A DNA stretch of 64,000 bases from Psococerastis gibbosa (GCA_963971405.1 OZ020489.1:4650001-4714000), one strand, 5' to 3'; shown: positions 23,701 to 30,926, counted from the first letter of the stretch. Numbers and translations: made by a program. Notes: generated from the sequence alone by a model not told the origin.

Positions 23701-26700
23701 CATATATTGACGTAATGGAATTTGTGGACATGTTAAATGTGGAAGATAGCTAGAACGCCATTCTTATAGGTGGCAGTAGTGCCATTGCGCTCTGGGTTGG
23801 CTTTGAATCTAGTCAATTTTATAACGTATATACTAAAATTTCTAAAAACCCAAGTGATTCAGAAGAATACACGCCATTTATTTTCCTTTTGTACTCTATA
23901 GCAAAGAGCTTTTCTCATGCCTTAACAGGGGATGCTGGTATCCTCGGAAAGGAAGTTTCTAGCTATATTTCTCATCGCCGAAGGCTGATGTATTAGTAGT
24001 AGTAATAATTTTTTTAAGGACTTTTTATGGAACTAGGTCTGCTTATAGTGGCCCACAGGTTCCTTATCCAATGCCAAAGACCCCATGGATTTCGGACATT
24101 ATTTCCATTGTTCCCGTATGAATTTTTGGCCATTGGCAAACTGGTATACGTTCTAGATGTTAACCTACAGCGTAGTGGACAAGCTGAGACAAGCTTACCA
24201 CTGACGCAATGAAACAGGCGAAAACATGACTTAACCAAGTACAGATACGGGTCAGGCTGATTTATTACACATTCTATTTTTCTCACAATGTCGAATAAAA
24301 GATGTTTTGTTGCTTTGAGTTTCTAACATTGCTCAATGTTTTGATAACCGGTTTCAAATCAACCCCCTCAAATGTGAACTACAATAGTTTGTGAGTATTT
24401 TTCGAAGATTTGGGTGTTTCCTTTAGGCCCGGTTCACACGAACGATTAGGAAACCAGCAATTAACGGGAACGAATAGTTTGCTGATTGATTGATTGATGC
24501 AACAATAAAAGTCAATTTTTGAACGCACTTCGGAAGATTTTGGACGCTGAGGCGTGTAAAGAGGAAATGCGTGCGTTCTGCTTTACGCCAGTGTCAGAAA
24601 TCTTGTGAAGCTGGCTCTGTGGTTTTCCATTTAACCATTTGTTACAATGACAAATTTCCCAGCTCGTCACGATCGTCCGTGCGTACGGTGTATATAGGCG
24701 GGGATCCCACCGACCGGCTAGGGCTAAATACAAAAACGGTGACGTGGTAGCTGACATTCAAGACTTAGGCGGGGTTTCCACCGACCTCGCTTTGCAGAAT
24801 GCAAAAGACATTGACGGAAATGTTTGTTTTCCTCTATTCCATAGTTAAAATTGATCAATGATCATACTGTAAAATCACAAACAAACAAAAATAAAAAATG
24901 GCGTCATGGGATATGTTAAGTACAAACATTTTAATAGATTTCTATTAAAAAAAAATAAATTCTAATTTCCGTCAATGTCATTTGCATTCTGCAATGCGAG
25001 ATCGGTGGAAACTCCGCCTAAGTCTTGAATGTCTGCTACCACGTCACCGTTTTTGTATTTAGCCCTAGCCGGTCGGTGGAATCCCCGCCATAGGCAGTTC
25101 CTACTGCTACAGTATTGCTGGGAGATGTGTCATAGCGCCAATGGGTCGGTGCAAAACCACAGATTGTTCACTGCTAAGCAGAGAACACTTTTCTGAATTT
25201 TGAAAAAATAATATTTGGAAATATGATACTTGAATCGTTTTTTTATGTGTACCAGTAGACTTTTAAATTTGCTTATGCCATTCCATTTTCGTCTAAAAAC
25301 AGATTTTTATGATTTCTACTGATGTAAATTTTTTGGTGAAGAGAATGTGGCGGAACGTTTCTTGCTTTCATTAAAATGTGGATAGTTAAGAAAAAAAATT
25401 AAATGTGCCTAGACAGTATGGAACTCTTAATATGTTTCAAGTACTCACCTTTTTATTTCGCTAAGCACTCACTGTCTGACCGGAGAATGAATGAAATGAA
25501 ACGCTATTAATTCCAATACACTCTCTGTCTTAATTGCAATTCTAAACATAGCACATTGCATCACTCCAGTGGAGCCTAATATACTGTCAGTTTGAATGGT
25601 GTTTTTACATGGTCATAGGTTTCCAAAAATTAATTGGATTTAAAGTTAAAAATTGACATGTGAAATGAGTTGGGCTACAAGTCTTCAAAGCTGAAAAAAA
25701 TGGTGTGAGCTTTTGATCACACTATGTAACTCCACCAATCAAATTGAATTAAATTTATCAGTCATAAATTAGAGAATTACAGTAATAAATAAATAAAATT
25801 CTACATTGAAAAATAATGTATGATGAAAGCTTATTAACAGGATGTGGAATGTTGAAAATTGCAACCCCAAAATCTGATTTTTTTATTGAATTTTAATTTT
25901 TTATTAATTTTACTTTACAAGTTAAATACAGATTTAGTCTATACAAGTTGTAGGAGACTATTTAAGGTATGTATGGCATATATGAAGTCATATTTTAAGG
26001 GAGTTTTATTTTTAGATACTTTCTTCCATGAAGGTCGCTGGGGTCGAAAAATTCCCACAGTAAAGTTCATGGGAGAACAACAACATAAATAATGCCATGG
26101 TCTATAATATCTGCAACTTAAAATAATTGCATTTACAAAACAATTCATTGTGAAATTTAAAAAAATCAAGTATACAGTATGTACCTATGTTTTGCCTATC
26201 ATGGGAAATTGAAACGTGCCCTGACATTAATGACAAATCACCTTGCTGTATTCTATTTTGCATCATATGTCTCTATTTCATAAATGATAGTGGAATATTC
26301 GTGTAAGGATGCAAAACTTCTCTGCCCGAGAAAGGGGCCCCACACAATTCTGGCCCAGGGGCCCCCACAAGGCCAAACCCGGCACTGCCTCAACCCAAAG
26401 AGACCAAATCTTTGTAACTTGCAGGTTAAATAAAATAAATAATATACACCAGCCTATTTTGTAGTGATCCAGGGGTGGCCAATGTCAACGTCTAGCTTCC
26501 CCTTAATAAGACAATGCTACCTGCCAAAACATTAGAAGTAATAATAAATTAATAATAAAATAATAATTAATTATAGCAAGGCTGTGTGATTTAACGCTGG
26601 TTACCAACCTAAACATTTATAATCATAGAAAAATAATTAGAAATTGTCAGGTCAGGTATGTCGGTTTTTGATCAGGTTGCTAATTTTCCAATGTTGACAG

Positions 26701-29700
26701 TTAATTATTAAAAATTAAATTAATTAAAGTAAAAATAAATATAGTAATGCTGGTTATATTGTTATGTTGGCAACACTATAAAGTCTTCCTATTGTTATTA
26801 TTTTGCATTATACTGGGGCGAGGGATTTGATACGCATGTGTAGCTTTTCCCTTTTACCTTACATCTGTCAGTAGATTTTTAAACAAAAAAAATTGTATTG
26901 AAATGGATTCTACTAAGAAAAAGAGAAAGCTTTCAATTTGACTCTATTATCTATAGTTTATTTATAAAAAAAATGAACTAGACACCGAGTTTCAAACATG
27001 CTACAAAACGCCACCATTTTTAAATATGAAAAATGACGTCACGCTTGCATAAATTTCCTAATATGGCCACCTTCCTCTGAAGAAAGAGTGGGCGCCGACT
27101 GGGCTAAGCTAAGGCGATTATATTGGAGAATTTATGCACGAGTGGTGGGTTTCCCCATCTTCTCTGAAGATTCGAATAACTGTCTCGTTTTTATTTATTT
27201 TTTATAAACAAATTATAAATCGTTGGATGTTATTGTAAATATGAAAGTTCCCTCTATTTTCATGATGAATCGTTTAATTTTTTTTTTCCAAAGGTTAGAA
27301 CTCTAATAGCAATTTGATGGATAGATAGACCACGGTTTTCAGAAAACTCCCAATGACAGGTACACGAGTTAGACTGCAGCCGTAGATCTGTCTTTCTACA
27401 CACAGGAACTGCCGCGAAAAATGTGCTTCGCCTGCAGTCTGCATAAGCGATAGTCTAGATTTCTATATAAGAAAGATTTGAGCGCGCCAAAAATATTTAT
27501 TAATCATGGCGCCATCTGCTACGTTTCTTCAATAGCTGGTTATAGGAGACGTGGCGAGTGGCCCTAGAAAATAAATACATTATGGCGGGAAGTGAGTGCC
27601 CCATCTCGCCTATCTAAAACACCATGCCAGTCCTCCAATATGACATAATAAGGAAATTTACGCACGCTAAGCCACAAGAATTTTTAAGTGTAGAAACTCA
27701 TAGAAATTTCATAGGAAAAGCCAATCGAAAAGCTAAAAAAAATGTCAAATCCATTAAAAAAACAATGTTCCACTACATAAGTCTTCGATGGCGTAGTGGT
27801 AGCTTGTTCGTACTTTTGTGAGTCTCTACAACACCATACGATGGGAAACCTGTCGTAACTCAACACAGGTATTACATACAGAGGCGGCTGAAGAGGTTAT
27901 TCGGATACATTCATTGAATCGTTTGTATACGAATAATCATTTAAAAAAATCAAAGGAATAACGGACACTAAGGGTGTCAGTGTACATTCATTGAATTGTT
28001 CGTATGCGAATGAAATGAAATGAAATGAAAATACGACTTTATTGTAAACAAAACAAAAGGCGAACAATAAGACTATAAAGTCTTGTTTTCATGCTAACCT
28101 TAAAAACCAAATAATCATTTTTAAAAAAAGATCAAAGGAATAATGGACACTAATGGTGTCAGTGTACATTCATTGAATCGTTTGTATACGAATAATCATT
28201 TTAAAAAAAATCAAAGGAATAACGGACACTAAGGGTGTCAGTGTACATTCATTGAATTGTTTGTATGCGAATAATCATTTAAAAAAAAAATCAAAGGACT
28301 AACGGACACTAAGGGTGTCAGACCGTATGAGTTCCAAAACTTTAGCTAATCCCAATGGGTGCTAGTGACGGCCCCATAATATGCATGAAACTGTACACAA
28401 ACATTTCTTCTTGGGGATTTGACATTTTTTATAGCTCAACAAATGAATTTTCAACTGAAAATTGTATTTTATTAAACAAAACGGGTCGATGGTCCGATCT
28501 TCAATGAATTTTCGATAAATGTCAGTATTCGGCTCATCATAACTGGCAAGAACCCTACAGACTCTTAAACAGCCGATATACGAACTCGTGCTAAGGCGCC
28601 CATTCCACCGACCGGCTAGGGCTATTTACAAAAACAGTGACGTGGTAGCAGACATTCAAGACTTAGGCGGGGTTTCCACCGACCTCGCATTGCAGAATTG
28701 ACGGAAATGTTTATTTTCCTCTATGCCATAGTTAAAATTGATCAATGATCATACAGTAAAATCACAAACAAACTAAAATTAAAAAATGGCGTCATGGGAT
28801 ATGTTAAGTACAAACATTTTAATAGATTTCTATAAAAAGAAAAATTCTAATTTCCGTCAATGTCATTTGCATTCTGCAATACGAGGTCGGTGGAAACGCC
28901 ACCTAAGTCTTGAATGTCTGCTACCACGTCACCGTTTTTGTAAATAGCCCTAGCCGGTCGGTGGAATGGGCGCCTTAATAGTAGAAATGCTGCAACAAGC
29001 AGGTGATGACCACAACAATAATAAAATTTTGTTTCAGCCCGTCGCGAAGCAGGCGACCGCCTAAGTCGCCACCAGCTGCAGAAGCCACGGAAACCAAGTC
29101 GCGGTAAGCTATACTTTGCTTAGGCGCGTATTCCACCTACGTCAATAGTGCATAGTAAATGTGGTATTGACGTGGTAGCAGACATTAAAGACAGTCTAAA
29201 AATGTCTGCTACCACGTCAATACGACATTTACTATGCACTATTGACGTAGGTGGAATAAGCGCCATAGCTTATCTAGTTAGTTTAATTGCTTTTACTGCT
29301 ACTGTTCACAAACAAGCAGATGAAATTTGCTGTAAGAATAATTTCATCAACGCGGGTGGCTGCTCGCGGGTCAAACTGCTTAAGAGGACATGCTATGTAG
29401 AAAATTAGCACGCCAAAATTTGTACTTTTAATTTTTTAATTAATTAATAAAGCAAGTTATTAAAGATTTGGCTCATGTAAGTTGTAGAAGACTACTTCAT
29501 GCATCATATAATAGGAAATATTAAATTTTTGGTATATTAGTTCTTTCATAAAACCATTGGGGACTAAAATTTCGCGTAATCTGGGATTTTTGGAAAAAAT
29601 ACAAAACCCATAAGTAAAAATACCCGATTATGTGATGCACGTCGCACGAAGTAGTCTTCTACAACCTGTAAATGAGCCAAATTTTTAATAACTTGCTGAG

Positions 29701-30851
29701 TTAATGAAATAAAATATGAAAAGTATTTAATTAGTAATATGGGTTAATTTTAGGAGTGGGCCGAAAGGCCCAAAATTTGCCCATATGGAAAATAGAGACT
29801 TTCTTTCTAATTTTGGTGTGCAAATTTTATACATAGCATATCCTCTTAACTGCAATCCTAATTTATTTCGGAAAAGTTCTGCTCTATGACGGATGGTTCC
29901 AGGTACCTATTTTAGCAGTAGACAGCAATTTTAACATTATCACAAACTTACCTATAGAAGGATTTTTTTTTATATACATTTTTCTTTGCTATGATTCACT
30001 AATTTTCCGTTTTGATAATTGCTTGAGGCGGAAATTTTTTTAATGTTTTGTAAACAAACCAGGCCTGAGTATTTGTTACTAAAATAATTAATTCGTCATT
30101 TCAAGGCCGCAAAGATAGGAATGTGGTCTTATGAAAAATTAATAAGAAAAGCTTTCGTTGTAAATTTGAATTATCGCACCTGAATTATTATTACGTAATA
30201 AAAACACATCAAATAAAAGATTTTATAGAATAGCCGTAACTCAGATGGTAAATAGTTAAGCTTAACAGATAAAAGTTAAAAATAAATAAATGAAGTGAAT
30301 TAGAATGAAGCCGTAATTGATACTCTTGATTTTTTCGTTTTGAATTTTATTGCGTGCCATAATGTTTTTTACTTAACAAAAATTTTAAATAATAAATAAA
30401 TTCATTCAGTTAAAATAGGTATCGGCCCTAGAAAAATGCTTAGTATATTGAGTTTCTTGTTGTTGTGAAATCTAGAGTGAAAAGATAGATGGGTTAATTC
30501 CCTTACAGGGCCTACTATGAAGAGCGCGACCGTTATCGGGAGCGTGAACGTGAGAGAAGCGACAGAGAGAGACCGGAGCGTTCGGACCGCGACAGGGAGA
30601 GGGAACGCGAACGGGCAGAGCGAGACAGAGAGAGGACAGAGAGGGAACGGGACCCTGCGCGAGAAAGAGAACCGGCACGGGAACGGGAAAGGGAGCGTGA
30701 ACGGGAGCCGGCCCGGGAGAGGGACGCTACTAGAGATACTAGAGATGCGCGAGAGAGGGATGCGCCCCGCGAGAGGGAGCGTGACCGGGAGCGGGAAACG
30801 TCTTCGCACCGCGACCGGGAACGTACTGAGCGCTCCTCACGGCGAGACTAA
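8679..30851 (+). CDS. CPSF6: CPSF6 (CFIm68), whole gene, 12 coding exons
   Basis: Large subunit of cleavage factor I. With CFIm25 (NUDT21) it binds UGUA motifs in nuclear pre-mRNA and helps select poly(A) sites. Exons: 8679-8732, 10939-11124, 12558-12785, 13313-13514, 15929-16080, 17619-17820, 19023-19163, 19293-19448, 20118-20379, 21355-21480, 29038-29103, 30509-30851. All phases join and the total is 2118 nt, divisible by three. The product has an acidic N-terminus, an RRM (about residues 70-150; RNP2 LYVGNL 73-78, RNP1 KGFCVISL 114-121), a long Pro/Gly-rich middle (about 157-410), the conserved [13 protein letters not shown] block and a C-terminal RS/RD/RE domain. About 705 aa against about 551 in human; the extra length is mainly in the charged tail. 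The start has a good context (CCAAAATGG). No Phe-Gly motif like that of the vertebrate proline-rich segment is seen. Confidence 0.95.
8733..10938. other. CPSF6 intron 1
   Basis: A 2.2-kb intron (GTATGT...CATAG). It contains the deleted retrotransposon copy at 9564-10252. The rest (8740-9560 and 10260-10930) is AT-rich; two short related blocks (TTTAGTGGAAGGAA, about 9189 and 9319) suggest old repeats. No other gene is seen. Confidence 0.6.
9564..10252 (-). mobile_element. Internally deleted non-LTR retrotransposon, copy A
   Basis: Read on the minus strand, it encodes the end of an RT domain ([17 protein letters not shown], close to [18 protein letters not shown] of the element at 49098), a spacer, the start of RNase H ([20 protein letters not shown]), then abruptly the C-terminal zinc knuckle ([10 protein letters not shown]). 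Most of RNase H is missing; the junction is near 9825. The reading frame is broken at about 9935 and at the junction. A T run at 9564-9583 is the poly(A) tail. Copy B at 13893-14688 has the same junction. Confidence 0.8.
10939..11124 (+). CDS. CPSF6: CPSF6 coding exon 2
   Basis: 186 nt, phase 0 at both ends, encoding residues 19-80. An acidic segment with DLYDDV is followed by an Ala/Gly/Pro linker and the first RRM strand [11 protein letters not shown] (RNP2). Donor GTGAGT. Confidence 0.93.
11470..11690. repeat. Foldback repeat of the GATGAAGCAGTAGAATCC family
   Basis: The left end AATGAAACAGTTGAATCCAG pairs with the right end CTTGGATTTTCATTTCATC. The inner segments (TGATGAGCCGTGGTTGATCT / GCTTTCAGATCGACCACGAC) also pair. 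The central part has ACGAAACGTTTGG, shared with the other copies. Confidence 0.5.
12207..12500 (+). repeat. tRNA-derived SINE (Ala/Ile-like head)
   Basis: The head reads CCAGTTGGTAGAGAATTGGA (A-box-like) and GGTCGAGGTTCGAGAGAC (B-box-like), followed by about 200 bases of unrelated body ending near 12500. The A and B boxes are close to Pol III consensus; the cloverleaf is imperfect. No second copy was noticed in the window. Confidence 0.5.
12558..12785 (+). CDS. CPSF6: CPSF6 coding exon 3 (RRM)
   Basis: 228 nt, phase 0 at both ends, residues 81-156. Encodes [16 protein letters not shown], then [13 protein letters not shown] with RNP1 (KGFCVISL) and [11 protein letters not shown]. These are the signature segments of the CPSF6 RRM, which contacts CFIm25 and RNA. 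Confidence 0.95.
13016..13140. repeat. Dispersed repeat of the GATGAAGCAGTAGAATCC family (half copy)
   Basis: Begins GATGAAGCAGTAGAATCCGG and continues with GAGCTCCCAAGATACAATCT and GTTGTCGACCGCAGATCTTG. The internal part matches the inverse of the copies at 15045-15150 and 62733-62873, so the halves are rearranged between copies. Confidence 0.45.
13313..13514 (+). CDS. CPSF6: CPSF6 coding exon 4 (proline-rich)
   Basis: Acceptor TTTTCCAG; phase 0 start. Encodes [20 protein letters not shown] and then Pro/Met/His-rich repeats. The 3' end is ambiguous. The end at 13514 uses a GC donor (CCAG|GCGAGT). A GT donor 12 bases later (CACAAG|GTTCTC, end 13526) also keeps the frame and adds four residues (GESQ). 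I prefer the GC donor because its +3 to +6 positions fit the 5' splice consensus far better. Confidence 0.85.
13879..13892. repeat. Target-site duplication, left copy (retroposon copy B)
   Basis: TTTCATAGCGCCAT, identical to 14689-14702. It flanks the A-rich tail of the minus-strand insertion. Confidence 0.8.
13893..14688 (-). mobile_element. Internally deleted non-LTR retrotransposon, copy B, with target duplication
   Basis: Nearly the same sequence as copy A between 13914 and 14594, with the same RNase H-to-zinc-knuckle junction near 14145. A further 94 bases lie at its 5' end (14595-14688). An A-rich tail appears as TTTTTTACTTTTTATTTTA on the + strand at its 3' end. The 14-base sequence TTTCATAGCGCCAT at 13879-13892 is repeated exactly at 14689-14702, a target-site duplication that defines the insertion. 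No intact ORF. Confidence 0.85.
14689..14702. repeat. Target-site duplication, right copy (retroposon copy B)
   Basis: TTTCATAGCGCCAT, identical to 13879-13892. Confidence 0.8.
14740..14900 (-). repeat. tRNA-derived SINE, copy 2
   Basis: On the minus strand the head carries GTAGTGTAGTGGATAACGAT and GGGTCCCGTTCCGCC as A- and B-box-like segments. The body AGGCTGAAGCCAAGTGG matches copy 1 at 355-500. Confidence 0.6.
15045..15150. repeat. Dispersed repeat of the GATGAAGCAGTAGAATCC family (half copy)
   Basis: Contains CTGAAAGCGTACTTTCAAAC, CTTCGTCAACATCTACGG and GTGGAACTGCGTAGACTTCT, all shared with 17927-18085 and 62733-62873. Confidence 0.45.
15547..15700 (+). repeat. tRNA-derived SINE, second family, copy 1
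   Basis: A B-box-like TTGGTTCGAGTCTTGC is followed by the body CACTTCGGAGGGCATGTAGA, CGGGCTTTCCTAGTTGAGTG and AGGTTGGCCTAGTAA. A better preserved copy is at 37260-37440. The A-box part is missing here. Confidence 0.55.
15929..16080 (+). CDS. CPSF6: CPSF6 coding exon 5 (proline-rich)
   Basis: 152 nt, phase 1 start and phase 0 end (donor GTAAGC). Encodes [18 protein letters not shown] and further Pro/Gly repeats ending PRPQYP. Confidence 0.88.
16317..16501. mobile_element. GTCCACGC foldback MITE, copy 2
   Basis: Same palindrome as 5298-5494, flanked by TA at 16315-16316 and 16502-16503. Lies 237 bases after the exon 5 donor. Confidence 0.75.
16620..16945 (-). mobile_element. Retroposon tail interrupted by a MITE
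   Basis: Starts with an (ATA)n tract and ATTCTTTATT, then GGCATCCCCAAGCCTAATGG and GGGGAAACACCCAATGCCCTA. The same sequence occurs uninterrupted at 62046-62170. Here it is split by the MITE at 16737-16919 and resumes at about 16922 (CCTAATTTATCCTACGCATG). The simple-repeat end suggests a minus-strand retroposon 3' end. Confidence 0.6.
16737..16919. mobile_element. GTCCACGC foldback MITE, copy 3
   Basis: Palindrome flanked by TA on both sides, inserted in a retroposon tail whose empty version is seen at about 62140-62160. Confidence 0.8.
17049..17290 (-). mobile_element. Retroposon 3' end (CCCGAAGGGCT family), copy 1
   Basis: A (GAAT)n tract is followed by GTCCCGAAGGGCTACTCTAC, CAGCTAACCTATTT, an A-rich segment, and CCTGATGGCAGGCTGTCCTA. 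The same order recurs at 19795-20045. Confidence 0.5.
17619..17820 (+). CDS. CPSF6: CPSF6 coding exon 6 (proline-rich)
   Basis: 202 nt, phase 0 start and phase 1 end (donor GTGAGT). Encodes [18 protein letters not shown] and further PPG-type repeats. Confidence 0.9.
17927..18085. repeat. Dispersed repeat of the GATGAAGCAGTAGAATCC family
   Basis: Contains TGATGGGCCGTAGTCGATCG, GAAAGCGTACTTCCAAGCGG and TCGTATCTCAGAGGCTTAGC, in the same order as 62733-62873. Confidence 0.45.
18085..18400 (-). mobile_element. Decayed RT C-terminal fragment
   Basis: On the minus strand, short stretches resemble the tail of RTE/CR1-like reverse transcriptases (a His-rich 'GHLLRHEG'-type stretch followed by a 'GRRRKEYLED'-type basic stretch). 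It shares CAATCTATTGATTGGTTTGC with the clearer fragment at 32001-32372. Heavily mutated; no ORF. 18420-18985 downstream shows nothing recognisable. Confidence 0.4.
19023..19163 (+). CDS. CPSF6: CPSF6 coding exon 7
   Basis: 141 nt, phase 1 to phase 1. Encodes the conserved [15 protein letters not shown] segment within a Pro-rich stretch; [11 protein letters not shown] is a hallmark of CPSF6. Donor GTGAGT. Confidence 0.93.
19293..19448 (+). CDS. CPSF6: CPSF6 coding exon 8
   Basis: 156 nt, phase 1 to phase 1. Encodes the end of the proline-rich region, then [18 protein letters not shown] and [11 protein letters not shown], a strongly conserved CPSF6/CPSF7 block. Only 129 bases separate it from exon 7. 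Confidence 0.95.
19795..20045 (-). mobile_element. Retroposon 3' end (CCCGAAGGGCT family), copy 2
   Basis: Starts with GAAATAAAATGAAAACGGC, then CCCCGAAGGGCTAGTCTACC, an A-rich stretch, and CTGATGGCAGGCTGTCCTAA. Colinear with 17049-17290. Lies 70 bases before exon 9. Confidence 0.5.
20118..20379 (+). CDS. CPSF6: CPSF6 coding exon 9 (RS domain start)
   Basis: 262 nt, phase 1 start and phase 2 end. Encodes [39 protein letters not shown] and then an RS/RD-rich stretch ending RDRDR. The first half is nearly invariant among animal CPSF6 proteins. RS-like domains of CPSF6 bind SR-protein-type nuclear import receptors. Confidence 0.95.
20322..20630 (+). repeat. Decayed tandem duplication of the exon 9 end and intron start
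   Basis: Three units with a period of about 113 bases. Unit 1 is the end of exon 9 plus 60 bases of intron (…GGTAGGTTTTTTAAGAATTG…TGTTCTATTGGCTAGCATA). Unit 2 (about 20438-20550) repeats both parts (GTGTCGCGGGGACAGGACTA…GTTTTTTTTAAAAGAATTGT…AGTTCTATTGGCTAGTATA). Unit 3 (about 20551-20630) repeats only the coding part. Units 2 and 3 have in-frame stops and no good donor, so they are probably not used as exons. Confidence 0.75.
20771..21176. mobile_element. MITE with TTA target duplication (PIF/Harbinger-like)
   Basis: Inverted ends GGGCGGATTCTAGAAT and ATTAGAATCCGCCC are flanked by TTA on both sides (20768-20770, 21177-21179). A TTA (TWA) duplication is characteristic of PIF/Harbinger elements. 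406 bp, no ORF. A related left end is seen at about 57342 (TAAGGGTGGATTCTTATATG). Confidence 0.65.
21355..21480 (+). CDS. CPSF6: CPSF6 coding exon 10 (RD/RE repeats)
   Basis: 126 nt, phase 2 to phase 2, acceptor TTGCTGCAG and donor GTATGT. Encodes [18 protein letters not shown] followed by alternating Arg with Asp or Glu. Confidence 0.88.
21660..22060 (-). mobile_element. Non-LTR retrotransposon 3' fragment
   Basis: On the minus strand the last part encodes [19 protein letters not shown] and [20 protein letters not shown], then HLAIGIT and a stop. This is almost the same as the + strand fragment ending at 63699. The upstream part (about 22050-21880) resembles the basic tail of an RTE-like RT and matches 48780-49020. 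The join of two tail types suggests a composite. Confidence 0.6.
22963..23030. repeat. Dispersed 60-bp motif (ATGAGATATTTGATTTTTAC)
   Basis: The segment ATGAGATATTTGATTTTTAC, a spacer and TTTCC/CCTTTCGACGGTCTCTAAA recurs at 38388-38450 (and its duplicate), 54508-54570 and 60888-60945. Type of element unknown. Confidence 0.45.
23382..23643. mobile_element. MITE with TIR GGCCCGG(G/T)ACAC
   Basis: Left end GGCCCGGGACACGGACGATT; right end GTCTGTGTGTACCGGGCC, its degenerate inverse. Inner segments TTTTCCATTGTAGCCATAGG and CCTATCCCTACAATGGAAAA also pair. A lone related end occurs at about 24425 (GGCCCGGTTCACACGAACG). Confidence 0.6.
24697..25089. mobile_element. Foldback element with a second foldback nested at its centre
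   Basis: Outer arms run from GGCGGGGATCCCACCGACC through GTGACGTGGTAGCTGACATT to the centre, and the right side is the exact inverse (AATGTCTGCTACCACGTCAC…). Its loop is occupied by the inner foldback at 24768-25018. The same nested arrangement is at 28595-28974. The short copy at 29123-29264 has the same outer arm core but an unoccupied loop. Confidence 0.7.
24768..25018. mobile_element. Inner GGCGGGGTTTCCAC foldback element
   Basis: Arms GGCGGGGTTTCCACCGACCT and GGTGGAAACTCCGCC, with paired inner segments (TTTGCAGAATGCAAAAGACA and its inverse). Flanked by TA inside the palindromic target. Confidence 0.6.
27450..27610. mobile_element. MITE related to 4180-4329
   Basis: Contains GATTTCTATATAAGAAAGAT, GCGCGCCAAAAATATTTATT, GGCGAGTGGCCCTAGAAAA and ends CCCATCTCGCCTATCTAAA. 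Family assignment is based on the order of segments shared with 31292-31430. Confidence 0.4.
27898..28325 (+). repeat. Tandem repeat, about 90-bp units, split by a retroposon
   Basis: Units read ACATTCATTGAATCGTTTGT, ATACGAATAATCATTT, an A run, TCAAAGGAATAACGGACACT and AAGGGTGTCAGTGT. About five units are present. The second is interrupted at 28012-28110 by a minus-strand retroposon tail starting with a (TGAAA)n tract. Confidence 0.7.
28012..28110 (-). mobile_element. Retroposon tail (CGAACAATAAGACTATAAAG family), copy 1
   Basis: (TGAAA)n, CGACTTTATTGT and GGCGAACAATAAGACTATAA, matching 33437-33530. It splits a unit of the surrounding tandem repeat. Confidence 0.6.
28595..28974. mobile_element. 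Nested foldback element upstream of exon 11
   Basis: Outer arms GGCGCCCATTCCACCGACC / GGTCGGTGGAATGGGCGCC with CAGTGACGTGGTAGCAGACA and its inverse; the inner foldback is at 28666-28903. Ends 63 bases before the exon 11 acceptor junction. Confidence 0.7.
29038..29103 (+). CDS. CPSF6: CPSF6 coding exon 11 (66 nt)
   Basis: Acceptor TTTGTTTCAG, donor GTAAGC, phase 2 to phase 2. Encodes [20 protein letters not shown]. The RS-type composition and the fit of phase support it, but the segment is not one I recognise as conserved. It could be skipped without breaking the frame (66 = 22 codons). Confidence 0.78.
29123..29264. mobile_element. Short foldback element just after exon 11
   Basis: A near-perfect 142-bp hairpin: GGCGCGTATTCCACCTACGT…, arm core GACGTGGTAGCAGACATT, small loop, then the inverse. 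It starts 19 bases after the exon 11 donor and shares its arm core with 28595-28974. Confidence 0.75.
29379..29857. mobile_element. Palindromic element, about 480 bp, with a nested palindrome
   Basis: Outer ends TTAAGAGGACATGCTATGTA and TACATAGCATATCCTCTTAA pair. The inner palindrome at 29449-29700 pairs AAAGATTTGGCTCATGTAAG with its degenerate inverse. Partial relatives: 34955-35030, 44780-45060, 56790-56860. Confidence 0.6.
30509..30851 (+). CDS. CPSF6: CPSF6 last coding exon 12
   Basis: 343 nt including the TAA stop (30849-30851), entered in phase 2 from exon 11. Encodes [20 protein letters not shown] and then about 90 residues of Arg alternating with Glu or Asp, ending ERSSRRD. Such a mixed-charge stretch probably forms a long charged helix or disordered tail. 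The sequence is GC-rich compared with its surroundings. A long open frame on the opposite strand (30402-30809) is a shadow of this low-complexity exon. Confidence 0.92.
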
Positions 30852-30920
30852 GAAGCAGTAGAAGATTGTTTTTTTTCGCTCCATAGAAACTTTTCATTTT
30901 TCAGTGGCTATAAATATTAT

Positions 30921-30926
30921 AATAAA
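30921..30926 (+). promoter_or_regulatory. CPSF6: CPSF6 polyadenylation signal
   Basis: AATAAA 70 bases after the stop codon. A T-rich stretch follows near 31000. This suggests a very short 3' UTR, but longer 3' UTR isoforms cannot be excluded. Confidence 0.7.

Larger units (their letters stand above)
21481..29037. other. CPSF6 intron 10 (7.56 kb)
   Basis: The largest intron of the gene. It holds a minus-strand RT tail (21660-22060), several MITEs, a tandem repeat (27898-28325) and foldback elements next to exon 11. Nothing identifiable was seen in 22150-22950, 23050-23380, 23650-24690, 25090-25840 and 26170-27440, which are AT-rich; 25850-26160 loosely resembles the palindromic family at 29379-29857. 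Confidence 0.6.

Noticed and set aside
27890..28330. Possible CRISPR-like array
   Set aside because: Units are contiguous, about 90 bases, with no spacers, and lie in an intron of an animal gene.
30402..30809. 135-residue minus-strand ORF rich in Pro/Leu/Phe
   Set aside because: It is the reverse complement of the Arg/Glu-rich last CPSF6 exon; low-complexity GC-rich coding often leaves such a shadow.
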